This document shows, in pieces, positions 43,790 to 54,173 of a stretch of DNA of 64,000 nt. Where the stretch lies: positions 248,001 through 312,000 of the forward strand of contig MKTZ01000008.1 of the NCBI GenBank assembly GCA_001898505.1, written 5' to 3'. Each line of letters begins with the position of its first letter. Position 1 is the first letter of the stretch. Below the pieces are notes generated by a model. The model had not been told where the DNA came from. It worked only from the letters and a program-made list of their open reading frames with translations, and made no database searches. The DNA is from Sphingobacteriales bacterium 50-39 (GTDB taxonomy: Bacteria; Bacteroidota; Bacteroidia; Chitinophagales; Chitinophagaceae). A program made the translations under genes and the position numbers.

Positions 43790-45904
43790 ATGGAAGTCAA
43801 ACGCGACATATTGTGGAGGGTGTACTTATGCTTCATCGGCATCACGGTCTTGTGCCTGGTGGTGTTGGGTAAGGCGTTCTATATCCAGCGCGTTCAGGGC
43901 GCCTACTGGCGGGGCCTCAGTGACAGCCTGCACCAGAAGTTCATTGAAATGGATGCTGAAAGGGGTACGATCTACAGCGAAGACAGCAGCATGCTGAGCA
44001 CTTCCATACCTTATTTCAATATCTACATCGACTTTGGCGCGGATGGTCTGCGGGAGAAGAATGGGAAGCGTTTTACGGAGAACCTCGATTCCCTTTCTCT
44101 TTGTCTGGCCTCGCTGTTTGGCGACCAATCCGTAACGGCCTATAAGAAAGAATTGCAACAGGGGTATCGTGCCGTTGACCGGTATTATCTCCTGCATGCC
44201 AATCTTAGCTTTGAGCAGTACAAGAAATTAAGAACCTTCCCGCTCGTGAGACAAGGAAGGAATAAAAGCGGCTTCATCGCAGAAGTCCAGCAAAAGAGGT
44301 TAAATCCGTTCGGCCTCCTGGCCAATCGTACCATTGGCCTGGCCAGGGCCAATGCCCAGAATGTAGGGCTTGAGCGTACCTATGATACGCTGTTGAAAGG
44401 ACAAAGCGGGCGCCGGCTGGTCCGCTATATCGCCGGTGGCACTTATATCCCTGTGGAAGGGTATGAGATAGAGTCCGAGAATGGAAAGGACGTCGTCACC
44501 ACCGTCGATGTAAATATCCAGGATATCGCTGAAAATGCGCTCCTGAAAGAAATGATCGCCAACGAAGCCGAGCACGGTACCTGCATTGTCATGGAAGTTG
44601 CTACCGGCAAGATCAAGGCCGTTGCTAACCTGGGGCGTCAGACAGACGGCTCTTACTGGGAGGACCTCAATTACGCTATCCGTGCTACCGAGCCGGGTTC
44701 CACCTTCAAGCTGGCGACTTTGCTGTCTCTGCTGGAAGACCACAAGGTGCATTTGACCGACAATCTCAACCTGGAAGGTGGCGTATGGAAGGTCGCCGGC
44801 AGGACCGTGTATGACTCCGAGCCGCATGACAACAACAGGACCTTTACCGTGAAAGAAGCATTCGAGATCAGTTCCAACGTTGGCATGGCCAAGCTGGCCT
44901 GGACCAATTATTCAGGCAATCCGGGCGCTTTTGTGGATCACCTGAAGAAACTGAGGCTGAACGAGCCTACGGGTGTGGACCTAGTGGGAGAAACGACACC
45001 AATTGTAAAGAACCCCAAGTCCCGTACCTGGAGCAATACGACGCTGCCCTGGATGGCCTTTGGCTATGAAGTGCTGGTAAGCCCTCTCCAGACCCTTACC
45101 CTGTACAATGCTGTAGCCAATAATGGCAGGATGATGAAACCCTACCTGGTCAGTTCCGTACAGGAATCGGGGATTACGATCAAAGAAAATGAGCCGAAGG
45201 CGCTTGTCGAAAAGATATGCAGCGACGCCACTCTTCAGCAATTGAAGGAATGCCTGAGAGGAGTGGTCTCGGAAAAGGAAGGGACCGCCCGGAAGATATT
45301 TGCCACCGCCTGGTATAAAGTAGCCGGCAAGACGGGCACGGCCCTGGTAGCCAATGGCAGCCGCGGCTATGCGGACCATATCTACCAGTCTTCTTTTGCG
45401 GGTTACTTCCCTGCGGACAATCCGAAGTACTCCTGTATTGTGGTGATAAAGAACAAGCCTTTTGCAAAAAATTATCTGGGAGCCCTGGTGGCAGGACCTG
45501 TGTTCAGAGAGCTGGCAGACAAATTGATGAGTGCAGAAGTAGGGCCGGCAGAGGTAGCCGGAAATAATTTTAAGAAAGACAGTGCTCAATTCTTTTACGC
45601 GGGCTCGACCCGTGATATGCGGGAGGTGGTGAGGACGCTTGGTGTGAATTATATCGACAGTACGGGAAAAAATGAATGGGCTCGTCTGTATGCTTCTAAT
45701 TATCAGGCCGTGATGAACAGGCAGTCTGTTTCCAGGCAGACTATGCCGGATGTAAAAGGGATGGGACTGAAGGATGCGCTGTATCTCCTGGAAAGTGCGG
45801 ATCTGAAGGTGGCTGTGAAGGGGCGGGGAAAGGTAAAAATGCAAAGTATTATACCCGGGTCATTGCTCAAGAAGAATGAAACCGTATCGATAGAATTAAA
45901 CTAA
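43790..45904 (+). CDS. ftsI: Septal peptidoglycan transpeptidase FtsI (PBP3), with PASTA domain
   Basis: A 704-residue class B penicillin-binding protein. A membrane helix (11-29) precedes a pedestal domain and the transpeptidase domain. The catalytic serine is Ser304 in STFK (304-307), SxN is SSN (361-363) and KTG is at 514-516. A C-terminal PASTA-like segment (about 640-704, MPDVKGMGLKDALYLLE) follows; such domains bind peptidoglycan in Gram-positive kinases and PBPs. It crosslinks septal peptidoglycan with FtsW as partner polymerase. Its stop overlaps the murE start by 1 bp. Confidence 0.96.
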   Translation: MEVKRDILWRVYLCFIGITVLCLVVLGKAFYIQRVQGAYWRGLSDSLHQKFIEMDAERGTIYSEDSSMLSTSIPYFNIYIDFGADGLREKNGKRFTENLDSLSLCLASLFGDQSVTAYKKELQQGYRAVDRYYLLHANLSFEQYKKLRTFPLVRQGRNKSGFIAEVQQKRLNPFGLLANRTIGLARANAQNVGLERTYDTLLKGQSGRRLVRYIAGGTYIPVEGYEIESENGKDVVTTVDVNIQDIAENALLKEMIANEAEHGTCIVMEVATGKIKAVANLGRQTDGSYWEDLNYAIRATEPGSTFKLATLLSLLEDHKVHLTDNLNLEGGVWKVAGRTVYDSEPHDNNRTFTVKEAFEISSNVGMAKLAWTNYSGNPGAFVDHLKKLRLNEPTGVDLVGETTPIVKNPKSRTWSNTTLPWMAFGYEVLVSPLQTLTLYNAVANNGRMMKPYLVSSVQESGITIKENEPKALVEKICSDATLQQLKECLRGVVSEKEGTARKIFATAWYKVAGKTGTALVANGSRGYADHIYQSSFAGYFPADNPKYSCIVVIKNKPFAKNYLGALVAGPVFRELADKLMSAEVGPAEVAGNNFKKDSAQFFYAGSTRDMREVVRTLGVNYIDSTGKNEWARLYASNYQAVMNRQSVSRQTMPDVKGMGLKDALYLLESADLKVAVKGRGKVKMQSIIPGSLLKKNETVSIELN

Positions 45905-47370
45905 TGGCAAATCTGCAGGACATATTATACAAGGTGAGCATTCGCTCCGTCTACGGGGACATGGGCAAGGACGTGCATGACCTGCAGATGGACTCGAGGA
46001 AGGTGGGGCAGGGATCGCTTTTTATTGCGCAGAAAGGCACTCATACCGATAGCCATCAATTTATTCCCCAGGTCGTGGCTGCCGGGGCTGGGGTGGTGGT
46101 CTGTGAAGATGTTCCTGCCACGCGTGCGGAGAATGTAACCTATATACAGGTGGAGGACAGTGCGGCTGCGGCGGGTTATATAGCGCATAATTTTTATGGT
46201 CAGCCTTCCGAAAAGCTGAAGCTGGTGGGTGTCACGGGGACCAATGGCAAGACGACGATAGCTACCTTATTATATAAGCTCTTTAGTTCTTTGGGATACA
46301 AGTGCGGGTTGCTGAGCACCGTGCAAAACCATATCGGCGAGAGGGTTGTGGCGGCTACGCATACTACGCCCGATGCGCTGGCGCTCAACAGTCTGTTAAA
46401 GGATATGGTGGATGAGGGCTGTACCTATGCGTTCATGGAGACCAGTTCCCATGCCATCCATCAGCATCGGATCGCGGGACTTCATTACGCAGGGGGATTG
46501 TTCAGTAACATTACCCACGACCACCTGGACTATCATAAGACGTTTGATGAATATATCCGTGTGAAAAAGTCCTTTTTTGACTCGCTGCCTTCTGAGTCCT
46601 TTGCCATCTCCAATGCGGATGATAAAAGAGGCGGTGTCATGCTGCAGAATACGAATGCCAAAAAGTATTTCTATAGCCTGAAGACCATGGCGGACTTCAA
46701 GGGGAAGATACTGGAGAATAACCTCACCGGATTGGTCATGACCATCAACGACCAGGAGGTGCATTTCCGGCTGATCGGGGAGTTCAATGCGTATAATCTG
46801 CTGGCTGTCTATGGCGCCGCCGTTTGCTTAGGGCAGGATAAGAGTGAAGTGCTGCGTGCGCTGAGCACCCTTAGCGGAGCGGAAGGAAGGTTCGACTATA
46901 TCATCTCTTCCAGGGATAGGGTCATCGGTATTGTAGACTATGCCCATACGCCTGACGCCTTGATCAATGTGCTGGCCACGATACAGAAGCTGCGGAAGGG
47001 GCATGAACAAATCATTACCGTAGTTGGGTGCGGGGGAGATCGTGACAAGACCAAGCGACCGCTCATGGGCGCCGCGGCCTGCGAGTACAGCGATAAGGCC
47101 ATCTTTACTTCGGACAATCCCCGGAGCGAAGACCCCGGGCAGATATTGTTGGATATGGAAGAGGGGCTCAATACTGCGGCCAAAAGAAAGTATACCAAGA
47201 TCGCTGACAGGAAAGAGGCTATACGTACGGCGATAAACCTTGCCAGGCCGGAGGATATTGTCCTCATTGCAGGGAAGGGGCATGAGAAATACCAGGAGAT
47301 AAAGGGCGTAAAATACCCTTTTGACGATAAACAAGTATTACTGGAGATGTTCGAGCTGCTGGAGAAATAA
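45904..47370 (+). CDS. murE: UDP-MurNAc-L-Ala-D-Glu:meso-diaminopimelate ligase MurE
   Basis: A 488-residue Mur ligase that adds the third residue of the stem peptide. ATP motif GVTGTNGKTT is at 109-118. The diaminopimelate-specific DNPRSEDP motif is present (around 402-409), so meso-DAP rather than lysine is expected. GKGHEKYQEI near the end is also characteristic. It starts immediately at the ftsI stop and lies 30 bp before mraY. murF, usually between murE and mraY, is absent here. Confidence 0.96.
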   Translation: MANLQDILYKVSIRSVYGDMGKDVHDLQMDSRKVGQGSLFIAQKGTHTDSHQFIPQVVAAGAGVVVCEDVPATRAENVTYIQVEDSAAAAGYIAHNFYGQPSEKLKLVGVTGTNGKTTIATLLYKLFSSLGYKCGLLSTVQNHIGERVVAATHTTPDALALNSLLKDMVDEGCTYAFMETSSHAIHQHRIAGLHYAGGLFSNITHDHLDYHKTFDEYIRVKKSFFDSLPSESFAISNADDKRGGVMLQNTNAKKYFYSLKTMADFKGKILENNLTGLVMTINDQEVHFRLIGEFNAYNLLAVYGAAVCLGQDKSEVLRALSTLSGAEGRFDYIISSRDRVIGIVDYAHTPDALINVLATIQKLRKGHEQIITVVGCGGDRDKTKRPLMGAAACEYSDKAIFTSDNPRSEDPGQILLDMEEGLNTAAKRKYTKIADRKEAIRTAINLARPEDIVLIAGKGHEKYQEIKGVKYPFDDKQVLLEMFELLEK

Positions 47371-47400
47371 TCCGCGCCGGACCATAAACCAAGGATCAAT

Positions 47401-48681
47401 ATGCTGTATTCTTTGTTCGAATGGCTTAAGAGCGCCGGTATCAAAGTACCGGGTAGCGCCCTGTTCCAGTTCATCACGTTCCGCGTGTTGCTGGCCGTTC
47501 TGTTCTCTTTGATCGTGAGCATGATCTTTGGCAAGCGGCTGATCAACTTCCTGCTGAGGAAGCAGGTGGGCGAGACCGTGCGTGATCTGGGTTTGGAAGG
47601 TCAGCAGAAAAAGGCGGGCACTCCCACCATGGGTGGCTTTATCATCATCCTGGCGATACTGATCCCTACTCTATTGCTGGCAGATCTGCATAAGGTCTAT
47701 ATACGGCTGATGCTTTTCGCCACCGTCTGGCTGGGCCTGATAGGTTTTATCGACGACTATTTGAAGCTAAGGGCCAAGCGGATCGCCAAGGAGCAGGGTG
47801 TACCGTATAAAAAAGGAGATAAGGATGGGCTGGCGGGATGGTTCAAGGTATTGGGGCAGATCGTGCTGGGTGTCGTAGTAGGCGCTACATTGTATTTCAG
47901 CAGCAATACCACCGTATACCGGGAATATGTAGGCCAGACATTGCCGACGGATACGACGGGTTGGAAGACCGTGCAGTTGGGAAAAGAGAAAAAGCTGTTT
48001 GTTCCGGCCAAGGAGCCCATTACGTCCATTCCCTTTGTAAAGAACCATGAGTTCAATTATTCCAAGCTGCTACCGCAGGCTATGAGGGGGTTGTCCTGGA
48101 TACTTTATATCGTCATCGTCATCTTTATCATCACGGCGGTGTCGAATGGGGCGAACCTGACGGATGGATTGGATGGTCTGGCCACGGGTGTCAGCGCCAT
48201 CATCGGAGCCTGTCTGGGGATCTTTGCGTATGCCAGCGGCAACATCCGATTTGCCGAGTACCTGAACATCATGTATATCCCTAACCTGGGCGAGCTGTCC
48301 ATCTTTATAGGAGCGCTGATTGGGGCTTGTGTTGGATTTCTCTGGTACAATGCGTTCCCGGCGCAGGTGTTCATGGGCGATACCGGCAGCCTCACGCTGG
48401 GGGGGATCATTGCCGCCCTGGCGATCATTGTAAGAAAAGAATGGTTGATACCTATATTCTGCGCTGTATTCCTCGTGGAAAACCTCAGCGTGGTCATACA
48501 GGTGACTTACTTCAAATACACTAAGAAAAAATACGGAGAGGGGAAGAGGGTTTTTTTAATGAGTCCCTTACATCATCATTACCAGAAACTGGGCTATCAT
48601 GAAAGCAAGATCGTAACCAGATTTTGGATCGTAACGATACTGTGCGTGGCATTTGCCATAGCTACGTTGAAGATCAGGTAA
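47401..48681 (+). CDS. mraY: Phospho-MurNAc-pentapeptide transferase MraY
   Basis: A 426-residue polytopic membrane enzyme that makes lipid I from UDP-MurNAc-pentapeptide and undecaprenyl phosphate. Family motifs are [30 protein letters not shown], the [15 protein letters not shown] block and [14 protein letters not shown]. It is somewhat longer than the ~360 of E. coli because of an inserted loop around 150-220 (ending [13 protein letters not shown]), common in Bacteroidota. It is followed by a 160-bp hairpin-rich gap before murD. Confidence 0.96.
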   Translation: MLYSLFEWLKSAGIKVPGSALFQFITFRVLLAVLFSLIVSMIFGKRLINFLLRKQVGETVRDLGLEGQQKKAGTPTMGGFIIILAILIPTLLLADLHKVYIRLMLFATVWLGLIGFIDDYLKLRAKRIAKEQGVPYKKGDKDGLAGWFKVLGQIVLGVVVGATLYFSSNTTVYREYVGQTLPTDTTGWKTVQLGKEKKLFVPAKEPITSIPFVKNHEFNYSKLLPQAMRGLSWILYIVIVIFIITAVSNGANLTDGLDGLATGVSAIIGACLGIFAYASGNIRFAEYLNIMYIPNLGELSIFIGALIGACVGFLWYNAFPAQVFMGDTGSLTLGGIIAALAIIVRKEWLIPIFCAVFLVENLSVVIQVTYFKYTKKKYGEGKRVFLMSPLHHHYQKLGYHESKIVTRFWIVTILCVAFAIATLKIR

Positions 48682-48841
48682 CTGAGTATGAAAAACCAAT
48701 CCGTGGAGTACCCCGGTCGCGGGGAGCTCTTTAGCTGAAGAGATTGTGGTGCAGTAAGAGTCTATGCTTGTGAAAAACCCCCATACTCGGGGGAACCCGA
48801 GGTGCAGGACAGGAGGCCGGTCAATGACCGGATGTTGAACA
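48682..48841 (+). other. Hairpin-rich 160-bp gap between mraY and murD
   Basis: This is the largest gap within the otherwise compact cluster. It holds three perfect stems: CCCCG-GTCG-CGGGG (48711-48724), CCCCC-ATACTC-GGGGG (48778-48793) and CCGGTC-AAT-GACCGG (48817-48831). No T-run follows them, so they are not plain terminators. A 16-codon open frame from 48688 exists without support. It could be an RNA processing or stability element, or an insertion of the dispersed hairpin family. Confidence 0.5.
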
Positions 48842-50182
48842 ATGAAGAAACGACTCGTCATATTAGGAGGAGGTGAGAGTGGTGTCGGCGCGGCTGTGCT
48901 GGCTTCCAAAGAGGGGTATGAGGTATTCCTATCCGATGGGGGGCCGTTGAAGGACAATTACCGAAAGGACCTCCAGCAGCTGGGTATCGAGTTCGAGGAA
49001 GGGGGGCATACGGAAGAGAAGATACTCAATGCCGACGAGGTCATGAAGAGCCCGGGGATACCCGATAAGCATTCGATGGTGAAGAAGATCAGGGCCAGGG
49101 GCATTCCGGTGATCAGTGAGATAGAGCTGGCTTACCGTCACAAGGGGGACAGCAGGATCATTGGCATAACGGGGAGTAATGGAAAGACGACCACCACTTC
49201 CATGATCTACCATATCTGCCGTCATGGGGGACTGGATTGTGCGCTGGTTGGCAATATAGGTTACTCTTTTGCGAGGCAGGTAGCAGAAGACCCGAAGCAA
49301 TGGTATGTGGCGGAGATCAGCAGCTTTCAATTGGACGACATCGTTGAATTCAGACCCGATGTTGCCGTTCTGACCAATATCACTGAAGACCACCTGGATC
49401 GTTACGACTATAAGTTCGAGAACTATATCCGAAGCAAGTTCCGTATCACGATGAATCAGACGAAAGAGGATCATTTTATTTACAACGATGACGACCCTGT
49501 GATAAAAGAGTATTTAAACCGGGAGCCCATTCATTCTAACCCATTACCATTTACTATGCAACACGAAACCAACAAAGGAGGATTTATCAATAAGGGACAA
49601 ATGCACATCGAGACAGGCAATGAGAAATGGCAAATGAGTATTTATGACTTTGCGTTGAAAGGTATTCACAATCAATACAACACTATGGCAGCAGGCATCG
49701 CGTCAGCCACCGTCGGCATCCGCAAGCAGAAGATCCGTGAGGCGATACAGAGTTTCGAAGCCCTGGAGCATCGCATGGAATATGTCAGCACGGTGAGAGG
49801 GGTGGAGTTCATCAACGACTCCAAGGCCACCAATGTGAACAGCACCTGGTACGCGTTGGAGAGCATGGAGAAGCCCACGATACTTATCCTGGGCGGGGTG
49901 GACAAGGGGAATGATTACGCCCTTATCAGAGACCTCGTGAAGGAGAAGGTAAAAGCCATCGTATGCATGGGTGTAGATAACAGGAAGATACATGAAGCCT
50001 TCCAGAACGACGTTGCCTTGATGGTCAATACGGGCAGCGCGGAAGAGGCTGTAAAGGCCGCCTTCCATTTTGCTACGAAGGGGGATGTGGTGCTGTTGAG
50101 TCCGGCATGCGCCAGTTTCGATCTTTTTAAAAATTATGAGGACAGGGGCCGGCAGTTCAAAGAGGCTGTGCGGGACCTGTGA
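48842..50182 (+). CDS. murD: UDP-MurNAc-L-alanine:D-glutamate ligase MurD
   Basis: A 446-residue Mur ligase adding D-Glu. The N-terminal Rossmann-like part LVILGGGESGVGAAVLA is followed by ATP motif GITGSNGKTTTTSM (108-121), EISSFQLDDI, ITEDHLDRYD and NDSKATNVNS, all in the standard order. VLLSPACASFDLFKNYEDRG near the end is the C-terminal signature. It follows the hairpin-rich gap after mraY, and ftsW starts 38 bp downstream. Confidence 0.96.
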   Translation: MKKRLVILGGGESGVGAAVLASKEGYEVFLSDGGPLKDNYRKDLQQLGIEFEEGGHTEEKILNADEVMKSPGIPDKHSMVKKIRARGIPVISEIELAYRHKGDSRIIGITGSNGKTTTTSMIYHICRHGGLDCALVGNIGYSFARQVAEDPKQWYVAEISSFQLDDIVEFRPDVAVLTNITEDHLDRYDYKFENYIRSKFRITMNQTKEDHFIYNDDDPVIKEYLNREPIHSNPLPFTMQHETNKGGFINKGQMHIETGNEKWQMSIYDFALKGIHNQYNTMAAGIASATVGIRKQKIREAIQSFEALEHRMEYVSTVRGVEFINDSKATNVNSTWYALESMEKPTILILGGVDKGNDYALIRDLVKEKVKAIVCMGVDNRKIHEAFQNDVALMVNTGSAEEAVKAAFHFATKGDVVLLSPACASFDLFKNYEDRGRQFKEAVRDL

Positions 50183-50220
50183 CGGCTGCCGGGGGTAACC
50201 GGTTGACGGATAAAAACGAT

Positions 50221-51477
50221 ATGAGTAACACGACGACGATAGAAAAAGCTCCGTTTGGGAGTCTCGGGTCCAGGACCAAGGGTGACAAGGTGATCTGGAC
50301 CATGGTGGTACTGCTGGCAGTGGTATCCCTTCTCGTCGTGTACAGCTCCACCGGACTCCTGGCGTATAAGATGTACAAGGGCAATACGGAAGTTTACCTC
50401 TTCAAGCAGTCGGCCTTTATCCTGGTAGGTGTATTGGTGATCTATTTCGCCCACCAGGTGAACTATACGGTGTATTCCAAGGTGGCGAGGATACTTTTTC
50501 TGATATCCATTCCGCTGTTGTTCTACACCCTGTTCTTTGGGGTCAAGCTGAATGAAGGCAGCCGCTGGATACGATTGCCCATCATCAATATGACCTTCCA
50601 GACGTCTGACCTGGCCAAGCTGGCGCTCTTTATGTACCTGAGCCGGCTGTTGAGCAAGAAGCAGGATGTGATCAAGGACTTTAAAAAAGGGTTTCTTCCC
50701 GTGATCACGCCTGTTGCGGTGGTTTGTGTGCTGATCGCGCCGGCGAATTTATCGACGGCCTTGCTGATCGGGGCTACGAGCCTGATGTTGCTGTTTATCG
50801 GCAGGGTCCGCGCGAAGCATCTGTTGATGACGATCGGGGTGGCGCTGATACCGGTGGTGATATTGGTCATGGCGGCGGTGATAAGGCACAAATCGGATGG
50901 GGGTGTGGTAGAGAGACCTCGTACGGAGAGCGGGTCCCGTCTTACTGTGCGGGTAGGCACCTGGATCAGCCGTGTGGAAACATTTATGTATGGAGGCAAG
51001 GAAGATGTCGATGATAACAATTACCAGGTGAACCAGGCAAAGATCGCTATTGCGAAGGGGGGTATCCTGGGGAAAGGTCCGGGTAACAGCGAGCAGCGCA
51101 ATTTCCTGCCGCATCCTTATTCGGATTTTATATATGCCATAATAATAGAAGAGTATGGACTGGTAGGGGGAGCTTTTATCGTATTTATTTATTTGATATT
51201 CCTTCTTCGCAGCATTCGCATCTACCGGAAATGTCCCTATGCTTTTGGGGCATTCCTTTCGTTGGGGTTGAGCTTTACGCTGGTGATACAGGCCCTGGCA
51301 AATATGGCGGTGAATGTAAACCTTTTCCCGGTCACCGGGGTGACGCTGCCGTTGGTGAGCATGGGCGGGAGTTCGTTCCTGTTCACTTGTCTGGCCATCG
51401 GCATTATACTCAGCGTGGCGCGGAATGTGGAGAAAGAGGCAAAACAAATAAAAGAAGAGGAGGCGGTGGCAGCATGA
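50221..51477 (+). CDS. ftsW: Septal peptidoglycan glycosyltransferase FtsW
   Basis: A 418-residue SEDS-family polymerase with about ten membrane helices. Signatures are VYSSTGLLAYK after helix 1, NEGSRWIRLP, FQTSDLAKLALFMYL, the loop GGILGKGPGNSEQRNFLPHPYSDFIYA and VTGVTLPLVSMGGSSF near the end. It polymerises lipid II at the septum with FtsI. I start at ATG 50221; a GTG at 50179 overlapping the murD stop is in frame but gives an atypical N-terminus. Its stop overlaps the murG start (ATGA). Confidence 0.95.
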   Translation: MSNTTTIEKAPFGSLGSRTKGDKVIWTMVVLLAVVSLLVVYSSTGLLAYKMYKGNTEVYLFKQSAFILVGVLVIYFAHQVNYTVYSKVARILFLISIPLLFYTLFFGVKLNEGSRWIRLPIINMTFQTSDLAKLALFMYLSRLLSKKQDVIKDFKKGFLPVITPVAVVCVLIAPANLSTALLIGATSLMLLFIGRVRAKHLLMTIGVALIPVVILVMAAVIRHKSDGGVVERPRTESGSRLTVRVGTWISRVETFMYGGKEDVDDNNYQVNQAKIAIAKGGILGKGPGNSEQRNFLPHPYSDFIYAIIIEEYGLVGGAFIVFIYLIFLLRSIRIYRKCPYAFGAFLSLGLSFTLVIQALANMAVNVNLFPVTGVTLPLVSMGGSSFLFTCLAIGIILSVARNVEKEAKQIKEEEAVAA

Positions 51478-52562
51478 CCAAGAAGATCATTATAGCCGGT
51501 GGTGGAACGGGAGGTCATATATTTCCTGCGATAGCCATTGCGGGAGCGCTGAAAAAGCAGGCGCCCGATGTGGAGCTGCTCTTTGTCGGGGCCAAGGGAA
51601 AGATGGAGATGGAGAAGGTGCCGCAGGCCGGCTACAAGATAGTGGGTATCGATATTGCGGGGTTGAACAGAAGCTCTTTGATAAAGAACATTGGTCTTCC
51701 GATGAAGCTGATCAAAAGTTTTTTTCAGGTGCGGAACATTATCCAGGAGTTCATGCCGGATGCGGTAGTGGGTGTAGGCGGATATTCGAGCTACCCCGTG
51801 CTGCGGGCTGCGCAGGCGAAAGGGATACCCACTTTTATCCATGAATCCAACTCTTTTGCCGGCAAGGCGAATCAGTGGCTGGGGAAGAAGGCGACGGCCA
51901 TCTTTGTGGCCAGTGATGGAATGGAGAAGTTCTTTCCGGCGGAGAAGATCATGATCACGGGCAATCCCGTGCGGGCAAGCCTCATCGGGAACAAGATCAG
52001 CCGGGAGGAGGCGATAAAGTTCTTTGGACTGGACCCTTCCAAACCTACGCTTCTTTCTACGGGGGGCAGTCTGGGTGCAAAGGGTATCAATGAAGCCATC
52101 GCTGCGCACCTGGATGAGTTTGAGAGGAACAATGTCCAGCTGATATGGCAGACGGGCAAGCCCTTTGCCGAGCAGGCGGAGGCTCTTTGTAAGGGCAGGT
52201 CGAATGTCTGGACCCGTGATTTTATTACGCAGATGGAGTATGCATTCCCTGCAGGTGATACGGTGATCTCGCGCAGCGGCGCCATGTCTATTGCCGAGCT
52301 ATGTGTCCAGCGAAGAGCAGTCGTGTTTGTGCCCTTCCCCTTTGCGGCGGAAGATCATCAGACCGTGAATGCGCAAAGTCTTGTGAATAAGGGAGCAGGA
52401 TTGCTGGTGAAAGACAGTGAGGCAAAGGACAAGTTAGTGGCGACGGCTATCGCCTTGTTAACGGACGAACCCAGACGGCGGCAGTTGGAGGAAAATATTG
52501 GAAGATTGGCTGTGACCAATGCGGATGAGGTGATAGCGAGGGAGATACTGGCAAAGATTTAG
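51474..52562 (+). CDS. murG: UDP-GlcNAc:lipid I GlcNAc transferase MurG
   Basis: A 362-residue GT28 enzyme that converts lipid I to lipid II on the inner membrane face. The N-terminal glycine loop IIAGGGTGGHIFPAIAI, VVGVGGYSSYPVL, TFIHESNSFAGKANQWL and ISRSGAMSIAEL are visible, and PFPFAAEDHQTVNAQ is the donor-binding signature. The ATG at 51474 overlaps the ftsW stop by 4 bp. The frame is open further upstream inside ftsW, but that part is not coding. Confidence 0.96.
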   Translation: MTKKIIIAGGGTGGHIFPAIAIAGALKKQAPDVELLFVGAKGKMEMEKVPQAGYKIVGIDIAGLNRSSLIKNIGLPMKLIKSFFQVRNIIQEFMPDAVVGVGGYSSYPVLRAAQAKGIPTFIHESNSFAGKANQWLGKKATAIFVASDGMEKFFPAEKIMITGNPVRASLIGNKISREEAIKFFGLDPSKPTLLSTGGSLGAKGINEAIAAHLDEFERNNVQLIWQTGKPFAEQAEALCKGRSNVWTRDFITQMEYAFPAGDTVISRSGAMSIAELCVQRRAVVFVPFPFAAEDHQTVNAQSLVNKGAGLLVKDSEAKDKLVATAIALLTDEPRRRQLEENIGRLAVTNADEVIAREILAKI

Positions 52563-52650
52563 GGCACCCGGCCCAAGGGCCCTGGTGAGAGGATTCTTGC
52601 CGGGCCCGCCCGGGTCAAATTGGGGGCTGGGGACAAAACGAACAAACGCA

Positions 52651-54066
52651 ATGCTCGAACTAAAGGATATAAAGAAGATCTATTTCATTGGAATCGGTGG
52701 CATCGGGATGAGTGCGCTGGCCCGGTATTTCAAGGGGCAGGGAAAAGAGGTCAGCGGGTATGACAAGACATCCACCATTCTGACGCGGCAGTTGGAAAGT
52801 GAAGGCATACCTGTACACTATGAAGACGATCCGGGGCAGGCCCCCAAAGATGCGGACCTGGTTGTATATACTCCCGCCGTACCAAAGGATCATAAAGAGT
52901 TGTTGTACTATCAGCAACATTCCTATACTATCCTGAAGCGCAGCGATGTGTTGGGTGTGATCACCAGAAGCTCTTTTAATATCTGTGTAGCGGGGACGCA
53001 TGGCAAGACGACCATTACGACAATGATCGCGCATATCCTCCGGCACAGCGGTTATGGATGCAACGCTTTTTTAGGAGGCATCGCCGTCAACTATAACAGC
53101 AATTTCTGGAGCGATAAGCGAAATGTCTGTGTGGTGGAGGCGGATGAATATGACCGCAGCTTCCTGAAGCTGAGCCCGGACATCGCTGTCATTACGGCCA
53201 TGGATGCCGATCATCTGGATATCTATGGTACGGCAGGAGAGGTGGAGCAGGCCTTTATAGACTTCTCCGGGAAGATCAAGCCGGGCGGGGTGTTGCTAAG
53301 CAAATGGGGGCTTAAGAGGGGGGATGATCTGAAGGGAGGTAGGCATTTAACGTATGGGCTTGGCGAGGGGCAGTATCGGACCGGGGCGGCTGACTTTTGC
53401 TCAACGGCGGTCACTATACGGGATGGGAGCTATCATTTTCGGGTGGAGAGTAAGGATTGGACGCTGGATGATGTCGTGCTCAACATGGGCGGGCTGCATA
53501 ATGTGGAGAATGCAACGGCGGCCATTACGGTGGCGCATCAGCTGGATATAGAGGATGATAAGATACGGGCGGCTGTGGAGGCATTCCGGGGGGTGAAGAG
53601 GAGGTTCGAATACATTTTACGGGCACCGTTCAAATGGTCGACGGGGCAACCCGGAGGCGAACTGGTGTACATCGATGACTATGCGCATCATCCCGAGGAA
53701 TTGAGGGCATTGATCAGTGGTGCAAGGGGGCTCTTTCCGGGCAGGAAGTGTACGGTGATCTTTCAGCCGCACCTGTTCACGAGGACTCGGGACTTTGTCG
53801 AGGGGTTTGCGGAAAGCCTGGATCTGGCGGATGAAGTGTTTCTTCTACCCATTTATCCGGCGAGGGAGCTGCCTATCGAAGGGGTGACGAGCCAGCTGAT
53901 CGCGGACAGGATGACGCCGGGCAAGGCGGCGGTAGTGGATAAAGAAGAGTTGTTGAAGATATTGGAGAATAAACAAGATATGGAGCTGGTGATCACGGCG
54001 GGGGCGGGAGATATCGATGCGTTGGTGGAGCCCATAAGGAAGATATTGGAGAAGGAATATAAATAG
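52651..54066 (+). CDS. murC: UDP-MurNAc:L-alanine ligase MurC
   Basis: A 471-residue Mur ligase that adds the first amino acid. The N-terminus YFIGIGGIGMSALARYF, ATP motif VAGTHGKTTITTM (about 110-122), VVEADEYDRSFL, and DDYAHHPEELRAL with FQPHLFTRTRDF in the C-terminal domain are diagnostic. I start at ATG 52651 (MLELKDIKKIYF). The 88-bp gap after murG contains GC-rich complementary segments (GGGCCC and GCCGGGC types) that resemble the other intergenic hairpins. Confidence 0.96.
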   Translation: MLELKDIKKIYFIGIGGIGMSALARYFKGQGKEVSGYDKTSTILTRQLESEGIPVHYEDDPGQAPKDADLVVYTPAVPKDHKELLYYQQHSYTILKRSDVLGVITRSSFNICVAGTHGKTTITTMIAHILRHSGYGCNAFLGGIAVNYNSNFWSDKRNVCVVEADEYDRSFLKLSPDIAVITAMDADHLDIYGTAGEVEQAFIDFSGKIKPGGVLLSKWGLKRGDDLKGGRHLTYGLGEGQYRTGAADFCSTAVTIRDGSYHFRVESKDWTLDDVVLNMGGLHNVENATAAITVAHQLDIEDDKIRAAVEAFRGVKRRFEYILRAPFKWSTGQPGGELVYIDDYAHHPEELRALISGARGLFPGRKCTVIFQPHLFTRTRDFVEGFAESLDLADEVFLLPIYPARELPIEGVTSQLIADRMTPGKAAVVDKEELLKILENKQDMELVITAGAGDIDALVEPIRKILEKEYK

Positions 54067-54173
54067 AACTGATTGTGCACGGGATCGAATCGAATCTAAT
54101 GTCCCGGACACTTTTGTACCCGTCTGACGGTCCCCATCCGGCTGTCGGGCGGGTCTCAAAGAATTATCGACTA

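Noticed and set aside
48688-48738. A 16-codon leader peptide frame before murD
   Set aside because: It has no run of regulatory codons, no recognisable ribosome site and no terminator/antiterminator pair behind it. Chance is sufficient.
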